Notes: generated by a model from the letters alone, not told the origin. A stretch of 64,000 bases of DNA from Runella slithyformis DSM 19594 (GCF_000218895.1 NC_015703.1:1363501-1427500), one strand, 5' to 3'. Numbered from the stretch's first letter, positions 39,087 to 47,827 are shown. Numbers and translations are program-made.

Positions 39087-40640
39087 ATGATCAACGTAAG
39101 TGAAAATACCATCGTGCAAACAAGTCCTTCAGACAATGTCGGCATCGTCTGTCATGCGTTGGGTGTACGCAAAGGAGCCCTTGTACGGAAGGATATTGTA
39201 GTGGCGCAGGATATTCCGATGGGGCATAAAGTGGCCTTGCTGGAGATACCCGAAGGAAACGAAATTGTTCGCTACGGACAGGTCATCGGTTATGCCAATA
39301 CGAATATTCATATAGGCGAATGGGTAGATGAACAAAAAATGACTTTACCACAACCCCCTGATTTAGAAAGCATTCCATTAAATCATAATTCATCAGACGA
39401 TTCTAAAGAAGTACAGATTGAACCTTTAGCAGGCTATACGTTTGAAGGGTACCGAAATGCCGATGGAAGTGTGGGGACTAAAAATGTATTGGGTATCACC
39501 ACCAGCGTGCAATGCGTGGCGGGTATTACTCAGTTCATTGCGCAAAAAATAAAGCAGGAATTATTGCCCGGGTATCCCAACGTCGACGATGTTTTTGCGT
39601 TCAATCACAGCTACGGTTGCGGGGTTGCCATCAATGCGCCGGCGGCTATCGTTCCGATCCGCACCATTCAGAACATTGCGCAAAACCCCAATTTCGGCGG
39701 TGAGATCATGGTCATTGGGTTAGGGTGTGAAAAACTGCGCCCCGAACGGTTATTACCCGCCGGCGACAACAATGGAGACTCTTCCATTCTCTATTTGCAG
39801 GACGAAGCCTTTAGCGGCTTTGAAGAAATGGTAGACGGAATCATGGACATGGCCGAGAAGCATTTGAAGAAACTGAACGCCAGAAAGCGTGAAACCTGCT
39901 CTGCGGCCGACTTAGTAGTAGGAATGCAATGCGGTGGCAGCGATGCATTTTCGGGAATAACGGGAAATCCGGCAGCGGGTTTTGCGGCGGATCTGATCGT
40001 AAGAGCGGGCGGAACGGTGATGTTTTCGGAAGTGACCGAAGTACGGGATGCGGTGCATTTATTGATCCCCAGAACCGCGACGCCCGAAGTGGCCCAAAAG
40101 CTCAAAAACGAAATGCAATGGTACGACGACTATTTGGAAAAAGGAATGGCAGATCGAAGTGCCAACCCAACCCCGGGAAATAAAAAAGGCGGCTTGAGTA
40201 ATGTCGTCGAAAAAGCGTTGGGTTCCATTGCCAAATCCGGTACAAGTCCCATTGTGGATGTGGTGGCTCCCGGCGAAAAAATACGCCGTAAAGGCTTGAA
40301 TTTTGTGGCTACTCCCGCGAGTGATTTTGTGTGCGGTACCCTGCAATTGGCGGCGGGAATGAACATGCACATTTTTATCACGGGTCGCGGCACGCCTTAT
40401 GGTTTGTCGATGGTGCCGGTGATCAAGGTAAGTTCCAATTCAACATTGAGTAATCGCTGGTTTGATTTGATTGATTTTGACGCCGGACCCATTGCTTTTG
40501 GAGAAAAAACCATTGAAGAAATGGGTTGGGAATTGTTTCATCTCATTTTGGAAGTGGCAAGCGGTAAACAAAAAGTGGCGGCTGACCGATTGGGCATTCA
40601 CAATGACTTGGTATTGTTCAATCCCGGGCCTTTGACGTAA
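39087..40640 (+). CDS. garD: Galactarate dehydratase
   Basis: 517 residues. The N-terminal SAF-like domain ([15 protein letters not shown]..IIRYGxVIGY) and the UxaA-family core are near identical in motif to E. coli Gar[55 protein letters not shown] and [12 protein letters not shown]. Reaction: D-galactarate to 5-keto-4-deoxy-D-glucarate, metal dependent, cytosolic. Its product feeds the neighbouring aldolase and the GarR reductase. A start at 39087 follows the hairpin by 14 bp. Confidence 0.92.
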   Translation: MINVSENTIVQTSPSDNVGIVCHALGVRKGALVRKDIVVAQDIPMGHKVALLEIPEGNEIVRYGQVIGYANTNIHIGEWVDEQKMTLPQPPDLESIPLNHNSSDDSKEVQIEPLAGYTFEGYRNADGSVGTKNVLGITTSVQCVAGITQFIAQKIKQELLPGYPNVDDVFAFNHSYGCGVAINAPAAIVPIRTIQNIAQNPNFGGEIMVIGLGCEKLRPERLLPAGDNNGDSSILYLQDEAFSGFEEMVDGIMDMAEKHLKKLNARKRETCSAADLVVGMQCGGSDAFSGITGNPAAGFAADLIVRAGGTVMFSEVTEVRDAVHLLIPRTATPEVAQKLKNEMQWYDDYLEKGMADRSANPTPGNKKGGLSNVVEKALGSIAKSGTSPIVDVVAPGEKIRRKGLNFVATPASDFVCGTLQLAAGMNMHIFITGRGTPYGLSMVPVIKVSSNSTLSNRWFDLIDFDAGPIAFGEKTIEEMGWELFHLILEVASGKQKVAADRLGIHNDLVLFNPGPLT

Positions 40641-40655
40641 ACATAGAATGGAACG

Positions 40656-40734
40656 CGGATGACGCGAATCCCGAAAGCGTTCGGGAACGCTGATTTTCGC
40701 TGATTTTTTAATCCGTTTTAATCAGCGTCATCCG
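40656..40734. repeat. Inverted repeat between garD and garR
   Basis: CGGATGACGC (40656-40665) faces GCGTCATCCG (40725-40734), with two GCTGATTTTCGCTGATTTTT-like direct copies between. It resembles dispersed intergenic repeats; not a clean terminator. Confidence 0.55.
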
Positions 40735-40782
40735 TACCCCAATTAGGCTAATCTATTGATTATTAATTTTTTACAACAAAAT

Positions 40783-41643
40783 ATGGAAAAAGTAGGATTT
40801 ATCGGACTGGGAATAATGGGTAAACCCATGGCGCTGAATTTATTGAAAGCCGGCTATTCTGTGTCTGTGTTGAGTACAAGCGCCGCCGCTGCCGAATTGA
40901 CGGAAGCCGGTGCCACGGCATACGCCACAGGCAAAGAGCTGGCGGCCCAAAGCAACGTGGTCATCACCATGCTGCCCGATTCGCCCGAGGTACAGCAGAT
41001 CGTTTCCGGAGCCGACGGCGTACTGGAAGGGATTCAATCGGGGGCATTATTTATTGATATGTCGACCATTGCGCCGGCTACCGCAGTCAATATCTATCAA
41101 TTGATGCAGGGGAAAGGCGTAGAAGCCTTAGACGCACCCGTTTCCGGCGGACAGGTCGGAGCCGTCGGTGCGACACTCTCCATCATGGTTGGGGGAACTG
41201 CGGAGGCTTTTGAACGGGCATTGCCGTTGTTTCAGGCCATGGGCAAAAACATTGTGCACATCGGCGAACCCGGTGCGGGACAAACCACCAAAGCCTGTAA
41301 CCAAATGATTGTCGGCATGACGATCCAAGCCGTGGCGGAGGCGTTTGCTTTGGCCCAAAAAGCAGGGGTTGATTTGGAGAAAATGCGGGAAGTACTGCTG
41401 GGCGGATTTGCCCAAAGCCGTATTCTTGACCTGCATGGCAAACGCATGATCGACCGTAATTTTAATCCGGGTTTCAAAATCAAATTGCATAAAAAAGACA
41501 TGGGTATCGCGCTCCAAACAGGCGAAGCATTTTCGGTACCGCTCAAAGGAACGGCCTTGGTCGCCGCTCAAATGGAAGCCGCCGCAGCACAGGGCAACGG
41601 CGAGTTGGACCATAGCTCACTTTTATTGCTTTTGGAAGAATAA
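40783..41643 (+). CDS. garR: Tartronate semialdehyde reductase (2-hydroxy-3-oxopropionate reductase)
   Basis: The start at 40783 (286 residues) puts the NAD motif VGFIGLGIMGKPMALNLLKAGY at the very N-terminus, as in the family; an upstream start adds nine residues. DAPVSGGQVGA, AGQTTKACNQM (with the catalytic Lys) and GFAQSRILD are diagnostic for beta-hydroxyacid dehydrogenases. The enzyme reduces tartronate semialdehyde to D-glycerate. Position after garD and before gudD supports GarR over 3-hydroxyisobutyrate dehydrogenase. Confidence 0.85.
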   Translation: MEKVGFIGLGIMGKPMALNLLKAGYSVSVLSTSAAAAELTEAGATAYATGKELAAQSNVVITMLPDSPEVQQIVSGADGVLEGIQSGALFIDMSTIAPATAVNIYQLMQGKGVEALDAPVSGGQVGAVGATLSIMVGGTAEAFERALPLFQAMGKNIVHIGEPGAGQTTKACNQMIVGMTIQAVAEAFALAQKAGVDLEKMREVLLGGFAQSRILDLHGKRMIDRNFNPGFKIKLHKKDMGIALQTGEAFSVPLKGTALVAAQMEAAAAQGNGELDHSSLLLLLEE

Positions 41644-41699
41644 CCGATTTTCGGACACCGTTTATCTATCCCCTAAACCTCAACTTGCCTACTATTCGG

Positions 41700-42815
41700 A
41701 TGAAACGCAATCACTTTCTGAAAACCATTATGGCAGGTTCCGCAGGCGCCGCCATTTTTGGGCCTGATCATGCCAAAGCAGCGACCGCCCCGGCGGCTCC
41801 CAAAAAAGTACTCATGAAAGTGGGTTGCCAATCGGGCGGTACAAGCATTGAAAACCTGGAGTTTAAAGCGCGTCACGGGGTGTTTAATATTGATGGAGGT
41901 GCCCCTGAGATCATTCCCGGCAAGGGGTGGAGTTTGGAAGATTCATTAGCCCAAAAAGAGGCCTGTGAGAAGTACAGTATCAGTTTGGACGCCTACCATT
42001 ATCCGTTGACGTCTGCGGGGATTGATAAAGTGGCTTATCCGAATGTAATGCTTGGCAAAAGCCCCGAACGCGACCGTGAAATCGAAATTCTGCAACAAAT
42101 GATTCAGGTAGCGGGCAAATCAGGCATTAAAGTATTGAATTATAACACCACGATTCTGCCGGTTTTACGAACCGGAAAATACATCGATCCCAAGCGTGGA
42201 AATGCCGAGTACAGTGTTTGGAACTATGAAGAAGCGTTGAAAAAAAATGACCCCAAAACGATAGCGGGCGATGTTTCGGCCGACCAACTGTTTGAGCGCA
42301 TCACGTATCTGCTCGATCGTATTTTACCCGTTGCCAAGGAATATAAAGTAAAACTCGCCAACCACATTGCCGACCCGCCGGTACCTGCTGCGTATCGAGG
42401 CATTATGCGTTGGAACAGTCCGGATGTTTTTAAGGGAATTCAACGTTTTGCCAAACTCTACGACAGCCCTTACCACGGTTTTAATTTTTGCATCGGTTCC
42501 ATTGCCGAAGGCCTGACAGACCCCAAGAATGACATTTATCCCATCATCAAATGGGTAGGAGAGCGCAATCAGATTTTCAACGTGCATTTGCGCAATATCA
42601 AGGGCCATTTTAATAATTTTCAGGAAGTGTATCCCGACAACGGCGAAATGAATTTCCCGCAGGTAATCAGAGCGTTACGGGATGTAGGTTATGCCGGCAT
42701 GGTCATGCCCGATCACGTGCCGCACCACCACGACCCCAATAGCAGTTTACAGGCGTTTTCGTTTTGTTACGGCTATATTAAAGGTCTGCTGCAAACGGTT
42801 TCGGAAGAAGTATGA
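41700..42815 (+). CDS. Exported mannonate dehydratase-like (UxuA family) TIM-barrel protein
   Basis: 371 residues from ATG 41700. The N-terminus MKRNHFLKTIMAGSAGAAIFG looks like a Tat or Sec signal (basic, then hydrophobic), which is odd for UxuA, a cytosolic enzyme in other bacteria. The barrel keeps UxuA-type motifs: NYNTTILPVLRTG, GFNFCIGS, NVHLRNIKG and MPDHVPHHH. It lies between garR and gudD, so a related sugar acid may be its substrate, but this is untested. ATG 41685, five codons earlier, is the alternative. Confidence 0.75.
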   Translation: MKRNHFLKTIMAGSAGAAIFGPDHAKAATAPAAPKKVLMKVGCQSGGTSIENLEFKARHGVFNIDGGAPEIIPGKGWSLEDSLAQKEACEKYSISLDAYHYPLTSAGIDKVAYPNVMLGKSPERDREIEILQQMIQVAGKSGIKVLNYNTTILPVLRTGKYIDPKRGNAEYSVWNYEEALKKNDPKTIAGDVSADQLFERITYLLDRILPVAKEYKVKLANHIADPPVPAAYRGIMRWNSPDVFKGIQRFAKLYDSPYHGFNFCIGSIAEGLTDPKNDIYPIIKWVGERNQIFNVHLRNIKGHFNNFQEVYPDNGEMNFPQVIRALRDVGYAGMVMPDHVPHHHDPNSSLQAFSFCYGYIKGLLQTVSEEV

Positions 42816-43020
42816 GGTTTTTAACATACTACCGTTGCAGGTTTTTTTCACCTGCAACAAGGCACCACGCGGCTTGTTGGTGATAATACCAACAAAGGCA
42901 AAAAAGATTTTTAACATTACACAGAGAGTATTTTCTCTGTGGTTCTCATCATTAACACTGGGGCTCTCTGTGTAATAAAAATCTATCATAAAATAATTTT
43001 TTGAAATAATCATTTTTCTT
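42816..43020. terminator. Spacer with stacked hairpins before gudD
   Basis: GTTGCAGGT (42834-42842) pairs with ACCTGCAAC (42850-42858), and TTGTTGGT (42874-42881) with ACCAACAA (42888-42895). Either can attenuate the operon before gudD or end a shorter transcript. Confidence 0.55.
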
Positions 43021-44325
43021 ATGTTATCTAAACCCGGACCTCGCATCAAAGAAATCATCATTACGCCCATTGCCGTCGTTGACCCACCGCTCCTGAATGC
43101 CGCCGGTTTGCACGCGCCCTATGCGCTTCGTACCATCCTGGAGGTCATTACCGACGATAATATTTCGGGGATCAGTGAAATTCCGGGCAATAGTGACATT
43201 GACATCGCTTTGAAAGCCGCGGGAGAACTGTTGATCGGCCGGGATGTATTTCAGTTAAACGAAATTCGGCAGGTATTGGAAGAGCGATTTGGCATGGAAA
43301 GCACCGCCGACCGAGGTACAAGACCGTGGGATCAGCGCAAAGTAGTGCACGTTTTCAGCGCGGTTGAAGTGGCCTGTCTGGATATTATCGGGAAAGTGAC
43401 CGGAAAGCCGGTCGTGGATCTATTGGGTGGAAAGATGCGCGACCGAGTGCCTTTTTCTGCCTATCTTTTTTATAAATACGAAGGGGCCGGCGGTGAATTG
43501 GCGTTCGACATTGACCCGAACGCCACCGGGTGGGCCGCTGCCCGACAGGCAAGTGCCTTGAACCCGCAGGAAATCGTGGCCCAAGCCCAAGCCATGTGCA
43601 GAGAGTTTGGTTTTCAGTCCATTAAACTGAAAGGAGGCGTATTTGAACCCCGTCAGGAAGTGGATGCCATGTTTGCTTTGTATGAAGCGTTTGGCCCTAA
43701 TGTACCGCTTCGTATTGACCCCAATGCCCTTTGGACCGTCGAAACGTCTATCAAATACGGTAAAGAAATGGAACCCATTCTCGAATATTTGGAAGACCCT
43801 ACCCGAGGACAGGAAAACATGGCGATGGTGCGAAAAGCCCTCAAAACGCCGTTGGCAACCAACATGTGTACCACTTCGTTTGAGGACATTCCCGGAAGTA
43901 TTGCCAAAGGCTCGGAAGACATTATTTTAAGTGACCACCATTTTTGGGGTGGGTTACGTGCTTCCATGAATCTTTCGGCTATCTGCGAAACCTTCGGTCG
44001 CGGCCTGTCAATGCACTCCAACAGTCACTTGGGCATTTCATTGGCGGCCATGGTGCATTTAGGCGCAGCTATTCCCAAAATGACGTACGCCTTAGACACG
44101 CATTACCCATGGCAATCGGACGAAGTCATCGTGGGCGGTCGAATCAAATTTGAAGAAGGATCTGTACTCGTGCCGCAGGAACCGGGTTTGGGCGTAGAGC
44201 TTGACCGCGAAGCCTTGGCAAAACTGCATCAAAATTACCTCGCATGCGGCCTTACCAAACGCGACGACGAGCCTGAAATGCAAAAGAAAGTACCCGGTTG
44301 GACATTTAAGCCGGTTCGCTGGTAA
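43021..44325 (+). CDS. gudD: Glucarate dehydratase
   Basis: 434 residues of the enolase superfamily. Visible marks: N-terminal capping domain with ALRTILEVITDDNISG, the metal-binding TIM barrel with FQSIKLKGGVFEP (Lys base), PLRIDPNALW (Asp ligand), EPILEYLEDP (Glu ligand), ATNMCTTS, and ILSDHHFWGGLRASMNLSAICETFG followed by HSNSHLGIS. The last block with the His/Asp dyad is typical of GudD. Reaction: D-glucarate to 5-keto-4-deoxy-D-glucarate. It is the last enzyme of the cluster. Confidence 0.92.
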   Translation: MLSKPGPRIKEIIITPIAVVDPPLLNAAGLHAPYALRTILEVITDDNISGISEIPGNSDIDIALKAAGELLIGRDVFQLNEIRQVLEERFGMESTADRGTRPWDQRKVVHVFSAVEVACLDIIGKVTGKPVVDLLGGKMRDRVPFSAYLFYKYEGAGGELAFDIDPNATGWAAARQASALNPQEIVAQAQAMCREFGFQSIKLKGGVFEPRQEVDAMFALYEAFGPNVPLRIDPNALWTVETSIKYGKEMEPILEYLEDPTRGQENMAMVRKALKTPLATNMCTTSFEDIPGSIAKGSEDIILSDHHFWGGLRASMNLSAICETFGRGLSMHSNSHLGISLAAMVHLGAAIPKMTYALDTHYPWQSDEVIVGGRIKFEEGSVLVPQEPGLGVELDREALAKLHQNYLACGLTKRDDEPEMQKKVPGWTFKPVRW

Positions 44326-44406
44326 CGCCTCCTCATGGTTTGTGCCGAAAATTCAGGTACTTTGTACAATCAAGGCAGGATTTTACGACACAAACCCGAT
44401 TATTAA

Positions 44407-44688
44407 ATGAAATTAACGTGGACATTCTATCCCAGGCATCAGGACAGCGTCACGCTCACGGTGGTGTATGTTCCTGAATTGGATAATCATCACTTACCCA
44501 AAGGCGGTTTTTTGTACGAACCTACCAATACCGCCTACGTCAACTACGATTCGTATCGCTGTTTTGACAAAGGCGATACCAAAATGAAGCAGGATGCTTT
44601 CGGGCAGCTCATCCGAATCCCGGAGCCAAAAGCCGTACTGCCCAATGCACTGTTGATTGAGTTTAAAACGCCGGTAACTCAAAAATAG
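44407..44688 (+). CDS. Hypothetical protein, 93 residues
   Basis: Small, soluble, mostly beta-looking protein with no family I recognise and no signal peptide. The motif RHQDSVTLTVVYVPELDN is unremarkable. It follows gudD by 81 bp in the same direction and ends 18-34 bp before the presumed left boundary of the mobile element, so it may be the last chromosomal gene. It could also be a chance frame. Confidence 0.45.
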   Translation: MKLTWTFYPRHQDSVTLTVVYVPELDNHHLPKGGFLYEPTNTAYVNYDSYRCFDKGDTKMKQDAFGQLIRIPEPKAVLPNALLIEFKTPVTQK

Positions 44689-44721
44689 CCGAGATAAACC
44701 ACAGAACATTTTATACTAAAA

Positions 44722-44747
44722 CAACCTCCTGATCATCAGAGAGGTTG
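44722..44747. terminator. Palindrome near the presumed left boundary of the element
   Basis: CAACCTC and GAGGTTG (44722-44728, 44741-44747) enclose CTGATCATCAG, itself a palindrome. It may be a terminator for the convergent neighbours or part of an attachment site; no second copy is in the window to compare. Confidence 0.4.
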
Positions 44748-44805
44748 CCTTAATTGAACTTCGAGCCTCCAACAGGACTCTTAAAAATACCCTTAAAGTA
44801 CTGAC

Positions 44806-45222
44806 TTAAAGCTGAATAAACCACGTAGGTTTAGAATGTACCACGAACGTAACCACAATGGTTAAAAAAAAACTATACGTTCCAGCTAGTGATACATTAC
44901 CCGACTTTCCCAATAGCACCCTTATAGTTGCAGCTTGTTCAGCTACTCTATCTTCCAATGATATTACATATTTGTCTGGGGGGGATTTTTCTACGAATTG
45001 GCTGTTTCCTTTACCAAGTATTAACCAAAATGGGTCAATTTGAGGGAAAATTTCTAATATTGCTTGAATCACTTCAAAGCTAGGATTGCTTCTTCCTGCA
45101 ATGATATTTGAAATGGTTTGTGATGGCTTTCCTATTTTCTTTGCAAAATCAGATTGGTTTTTTGCAAACTTCGAAGCAACCATTTCAATTCTTTGATTGA
45201 TTGTTGTTTCCATTTGATTCAT
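44806..45222 (-). CDS. XRE-family repressor with a C-terminal hydrophobic segment
   Basis: 138 residues. A helix-turn-helix of the Cro/CI type occupies about residues 14-65 (NQSDFAKKIGKPSQTISNIIAGRSNPSFEVI), followed by a hydrophilic linker and a C-terminal stretch FFLTIVVTFVVHSKPTW that looks like a membrane anchor. It is the last of three leftward genes opposite the long rightward series, the layout of a lysogeny switch. The hydrophobic tail is unusual for a phage repressor and could tether it or be a chance extension. Confidence 0.78.
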   Translation of the reverse strand: MNQMETTINQRIEMVASKFAKNQSDFAKKIGKPSQTISNIIAGRSNPSFEVIQAILEIFPQIDPFWLILGKGNSQFVEKSPPDKYVISLEDRVAEQAATIRVLLGKSGNVSLAGTYSFFLTIVVTFVVHSKPTWFIQL

Positions 45223-45242
45223 AATTTGTGGAATTGCAATTA

Positions 45243-45425
45243 TTATTTAGGAGGATAATATCTAATGAGTTCTCCTTTCTCATTTCGCGTATACCATTTT
45301 CCTTCATATCGAAACCACCCCGGACCGTTGCCTACTACGGTTTTCTCTATAGGCTGTTTACGCGTTGTTAAACTGCCTGAGGTAGGATTCGTACTTTTCT
45401 CTGATTTCTTTTTTGTTTGTAGCAT
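45243..45425 (-). CDS. Small basic protein, unknown
   Basis: 60 residues, lysine-rich N-terminus and a terminal PGWFRYEGKWYTRNEKGELI segment (short beta hairpin look). It overlaps the end of the 45358-45747 gene by 68 bp in another frame. The overlap and its place between two same-strand genes suggest an operon, but a chance frame is possible. Confidence 0.5.
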   Translation of the reverse strand: MLQTKKKSEKSTNPTSGSLTTRKQPIEKTVVGNGPGWFRYEGKWYTRNEKGELIRYYPPK

Positions 45426-45747
45426 AGCTTGTTACGATTATGGCAAAAAGTGTTTGGCTGTCTGCCCGTTTGTTTAAATAAAAAATCGTATAGTAATACT
45501 TTGATTTATAATAAGATACAGCATAGTATTTGTTTTGAGACTTCGGCACTTGCTCTATCAGTACATTGCCGGTCAGCATCTTTGCTATTTCGGTAAAGGT
45601 TACATCATGTTGACGGCGTTCGTGGTCTATTTGTACCATCTCTTCTAAGTACTGAAACATAATATGGTCGCAATTGACTACCTGAAAGAATAATTCGGCG
45701 CGTCCGATTGGGGTATAAATAGTTGTATTCTTAGGGATTGCGTTCAT
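45358..45747 (-). CDS. Hypothetical protein, 129 residues, first gene of the leftward operon
   Basis: Soluble and tyrosine-rich in the middle (QNKYYAVSYYKSKYYYTIFYLNK). The pattern of beta strands and the adjacent small basic gene and repressor recall toxin-antitoxin or host-defence cassettes, but I find no diagnostic motif. Starts 162 bp from the -7 box on the opposite strand, so the intervening DNA should contain divergent promoters. Confidence 0.55.
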   Translation of the reverse strand: MNAIPKNTTIYTPIGRAELFFQVVNCDHIMFQYLEEMVQIDHERRQHDVTFTEIAKMLTGNVLIEQVPKSQNKYYAVSYYKSKYYYTIFYLNKRADSQTLFAIIVTSYATNKKEIREKYESYLRQFNNA

Positions 45748-45908
45748 TTAGGTTATTTATACTCTGCTATGATTAATCCGTCAATAGTCCTACAAACTCC
45801 TTTCTTTTTTGTCCTTGCTTTTAGCTTATTTATGCATAACAATGCCATTACTTAAAATATTGATTATTAGCTGTTTACATAATGTTGACAAAGATAATTG
45901 ATTCATTA

Positions 45909-45941
45909 TTTGATTTTTTGATTCAAATGAATCTATATTTG
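45909..45941 (+). promoter_or_regulatory. Candidate rightward promoter (TTTG-N21-TATATTTG)
   Basis: TTTG at 45909-45912 and TATATTTG at 45934-45941 match the Bacteroidota -33 and TAnnTTTG -7 boxes with 21-bp spacing. It directs transcription toward the 46046 gene, away from the repressor operon. Confidence 0.55.
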
Positions 45942-45943
45942 TC

Positions 45944-45980
45944 AGACAATACGCGACGAATCCCGACAAACAGCGACAAA
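45944..45980. promoter_or_regulatory. Four 7-bp direct repeats at exact 10-bp spacing
   Basis: AGACAAT (45944), CGACGAA (45954), CGACAAA (45964) and CGACAAA (45974) lie on one helical face directly after the -7 box. They look like an operator for the XRE repressor or iterons. Confidence 0.55.
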
Positions 45981-46045
45981 ATAACGTAAATATTCGGGAA
46001 AAGTGTAAAGTCAAAGGTGTTTTTTTAAGTAAACAGAGATTCAGA

Positions 46046-46318
46046 ATGGACAGAATTGATTTGAATTCCGGCTTTTGCCACCTCTATCATGATGACGGCA
46101 CCAAAGTGATCCGTACCGGGAATGTATTGGTAGTGATTACAAAGAGTAAGGGCACTTGGTTTACAGCGGCAAAAAGTCGTATAGATGTCATTGAAGTTAC
46201 CTCTACGCCTGATCTTTTTTCTGAGACCGATCATAGAAATATCCGAATACTTTCTCCGAAACCACCTCGGTCACGATTACCGTCACGATGGTTTCGTAAA
46301 TGCCTGTTATGGTTTTGA
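46046..46318 (+). CDS. Hypothetical protein, first rightward gene
   Basis: 90 residues from ATG 46046, 105 bp after the candidate -7 box. Some beta character (CHLYHDDGTKVIRTGNVLVVITKSKGTWFTAAKSRIDV) and a basic C-terminus (PPRSRLPSRWFRKCLLWF). No family recognised. It overlaps the following gene by 19 bp in another frame, as is common in the element. Confidence 0.5.
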   Translation: MDRIDLNSGFCHLYHDDGTKVIRTGNVLVVITKSKGTWFTAAKSRIDVIEVTSTPDLFSETDHRNIRILSPKPPRSRLPSRWFRKCLLWF

Positions 46319-46755
46319 AACCGCTTTCCAATAAACCGTTTAAACTTCCTGATTCGATGAAAGTACTTACCGTTGCTGAATTTCTATCAAAGCCCTTTGT
46401 ACAGACCTTTTTGAGTGTGCCGGGTTACTCCATTGATTTTTATCGTACAGACCATGAAAGCGATGAGCCTTATAAAGCCGCTGATGAGTGTCCGTCTTTG
46501 ATGATGAATTTTGCTTTTATGACCGGTGTCAACCTGTATCGGTTAATGCTTTTGATGGGCAACATCGGGTATCATGTCTGCTACATTACACGATTCGGGG
46601 TATTAAATAAAGACTCTGTTTCTATCCTTTTTGCTCACGCTTCGTGTACAGATATACCCATTGAGCCTTCTTGGAAGGATGGCATTGGATGGGTGAATAC
46701 TGAACCTTATGTTGATCATGCAGGTATTCAATCGCTGCAAGTGCCTGAGTCTTAG
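46300..46755 (+). CDS. Hypothetical protein, 151 residues
   Basis: Begins with MPVMVLKPLSNKPFKLP; the codon choice looks coding up to at least 46620. A hydrophobic middle (LMMNFAFMTGVNLYRLMLLMGNIGYH) is too polar at the ends for a confident membrane helix. The last 134 bp overlap a minus-strand frame at 46622-46954, so the two cannot both be easily real over that part. Function unknown. Confidence 0.45.
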   Translation: MPVMVLKPLSNKPFKLPDSMKVLTVAEFLSKPFVQTFLSVPGYSIDFYRTDHESDEPYKAADECPSLMMNFAFMTGVNLYRLMLLMGNIGYHVCYITRFGVLNKDSVSILFAHASCTDIPIEPSWKDGIGWVNTEPYVDHAGIQSLQVPES

Positions 46756-46954
46756 AAGGAAATTTTTTGCTAAGAAAGCCGGATGCTTTAACGATCCTTG
46801 GCGGATTGATAGAGTTTGACAACGAAGCGTAATATACAAAAGGACTTTGTTGGATAATGGGCAGAATTGAGCTGAGTTCCATTTCCATAATCCCAAAATC
46901 AGGAACCGCCCCAAACTCCGTAACGGCTTTGAAAAACTCATTATCAGGTAACAT
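46622..46954 (-). CDS. Hypothetical protein, antisense to the end of the 46300 gene
   Basis: 110 residues. The sequence reads like a real soluble protein (MLPDNEFFKAVTEFGAV, KTQALAAIEYLHDQHKVQYSP) with a regular amphipathic C-terminal half. It is the only leftward frame inside the rightward block. Either it or the overlapping end of the 46300-46755 gene may be spurious. Confidence 0.4.
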   Translation of the reverse strand: MLPDNEFFKAVTEFGAVPDFGIMEMELSSILPIIQQSPFVYYASLSNSINPPRIVKASGFLSKKFPSKTQALAAIEYLHDQHKVQYSPIQCHPSKKAQWVYLYTKREQKG

Positions 46955-47066
46955 AAAAGTAAAAGGGGGGTGAAGTAGTGGAAAATAGATTGGACACCTA
47001 AATCTACGAAAAGCCCCTTATTTCCAAAAAAGTAAAATTTAAGCTGTTTTATAAACCTAACAACAG

Positions 47067-47471
47067 ATGCAGAACACGTTGAACAAAGATCAAATGAGAG
47101 CATTGGCATTTGCCATGTATTCTTATTTTGGAGAAAGGCACCCTACCCGATTGGGGTTGAAAGTTGCTTACGCTGAGGAAAACAGAGGCTCAGAAAGAAA
47201 CTTTGAGCGTAAGATGGAAAATGAAGGCGCAAAACTCTCTGAGGAAGAATGTGATTGGGTTGTGTCTAATTTGCTCAGGAATATTGATACGCTTCCCCTT
47301 CGTAAACTCTTTCATAGAACTGTCGGTGATTCGCCTGAATCATTCGGGTATGAAGTGCCTACCTATGAAGTTTTGCCATTCGACAAAGAAACTTCCACAC
47401 CTGATCCCGTTTCCAAGTTCGACCGCTGGCAGAAAAAAAAACTGCTCAACAAAGAGCCCGAAACCGTCTAA
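47067..47471 (+). CDS. Hypothetical acidic helical protein
   Basis: 134 residues, soluble and helical (RALAFAMYSYFGERHPTRLG; LSEEECDWVVSNLLRNIDTLPLRKLF), ending in a proline/charged tail. No family recognised. The next gene starts 15 bp later, so they are likely one transcript. Confidence 0.6.
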   Translation: MQNTLNKDQMRALAFAMYSYFGERHPTRLGLKVAYAEENRGSERNFERKMENEGAKLSEEECDWVVSNLLRNIDTLPLRKLFHRTVGDSPESFGYEVPTYEVLPFDKETSTPDPVSKFDRWQKKKLLNKEPETV

Positions 47472-47486
47472 CCCTTCCCCTCACTC

Positions 47487-47711
47487 ATGGCTAAATCATT
47501 ACCCAATAGTGTCCTGAAAATGTACCGTGATATGAGTGATCGGGACAAAATGCACATGGGGTTACGGTTTCGGGATCGGTACGGCCACGTAACCAACAAT
47601 AGGTTTCAGGCCATTGCCACGGGCAAAGCCAAAGACCTGACACTCGATGAATACGAGTTTACCCAAACCCTGATCAAGAAATTCTTTGACTTTAAATTCT
47701 CTACCGTATGA
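47487..47711 (+). CDS. Small protein, possible DNA-binding, unknown family
   Basis: 74 residues, basic, with a helical middle (RFRDRYGHVTNNRFQAIATGKAKDLTLDEYEFTQTL) that suggests a three-helix fold; DNA binding is only a guess. Stop codon overlaps the start of the next gene (ATGA). Confidence 0.55.
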   Translation: MAKSLPNSVLKMYRDMSDRDKMHMGLRFRDRYGHVTNNRFQAIATGKAKDLTLDEYEFTQTLIKKFFDFKFSTV

Positions 47712-47827
47712 ACTCTGCCTTTGCCCTCATGGGATTGTTTACCGCGCTAATGATCGGCTGTGTAGCCCTTGGAATATGGGTCCTTTGGGAACTCACCGGA
47801 ATCTCTAAAAAACTCAAAAAATGGTAG
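47708..47827 (+). CDS. 39-residue single-helix membrane peptide
   Basis: Begins ATGA over the previous stop. Residues 5-27 form one hydrophobic helix (FALMGLFTALMIGCVALGIW) followed by a short basic end (KKLKKW). The next gene overlaps its stop. Its size and TM-plus-basic tail match the later virion-type proteins. Confidence 0.5.
   Translation: MNSAFALMGLFTALMIGCVALGIWVLWELTGISKKLKKW

Noticed and set aside
45358-45747. Toxin of a toxin-antitoxin pair
   Set aside because: Only size, overlap and a tyrosine-rich core suggest it; no catalytic or fold motif was found.
45826-46014. Minus-strand 62-codon frame between the divergent operons
   Set aside because: Occupies the region with the promoter and phased repeats; composition is not protein-like.
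46603-47109. 168-codon minus-strand frame
   Set aside because: Overlaps the better minus frame at 46622-46954 and the strong plus gene at 47067, with no recognisable pattern.
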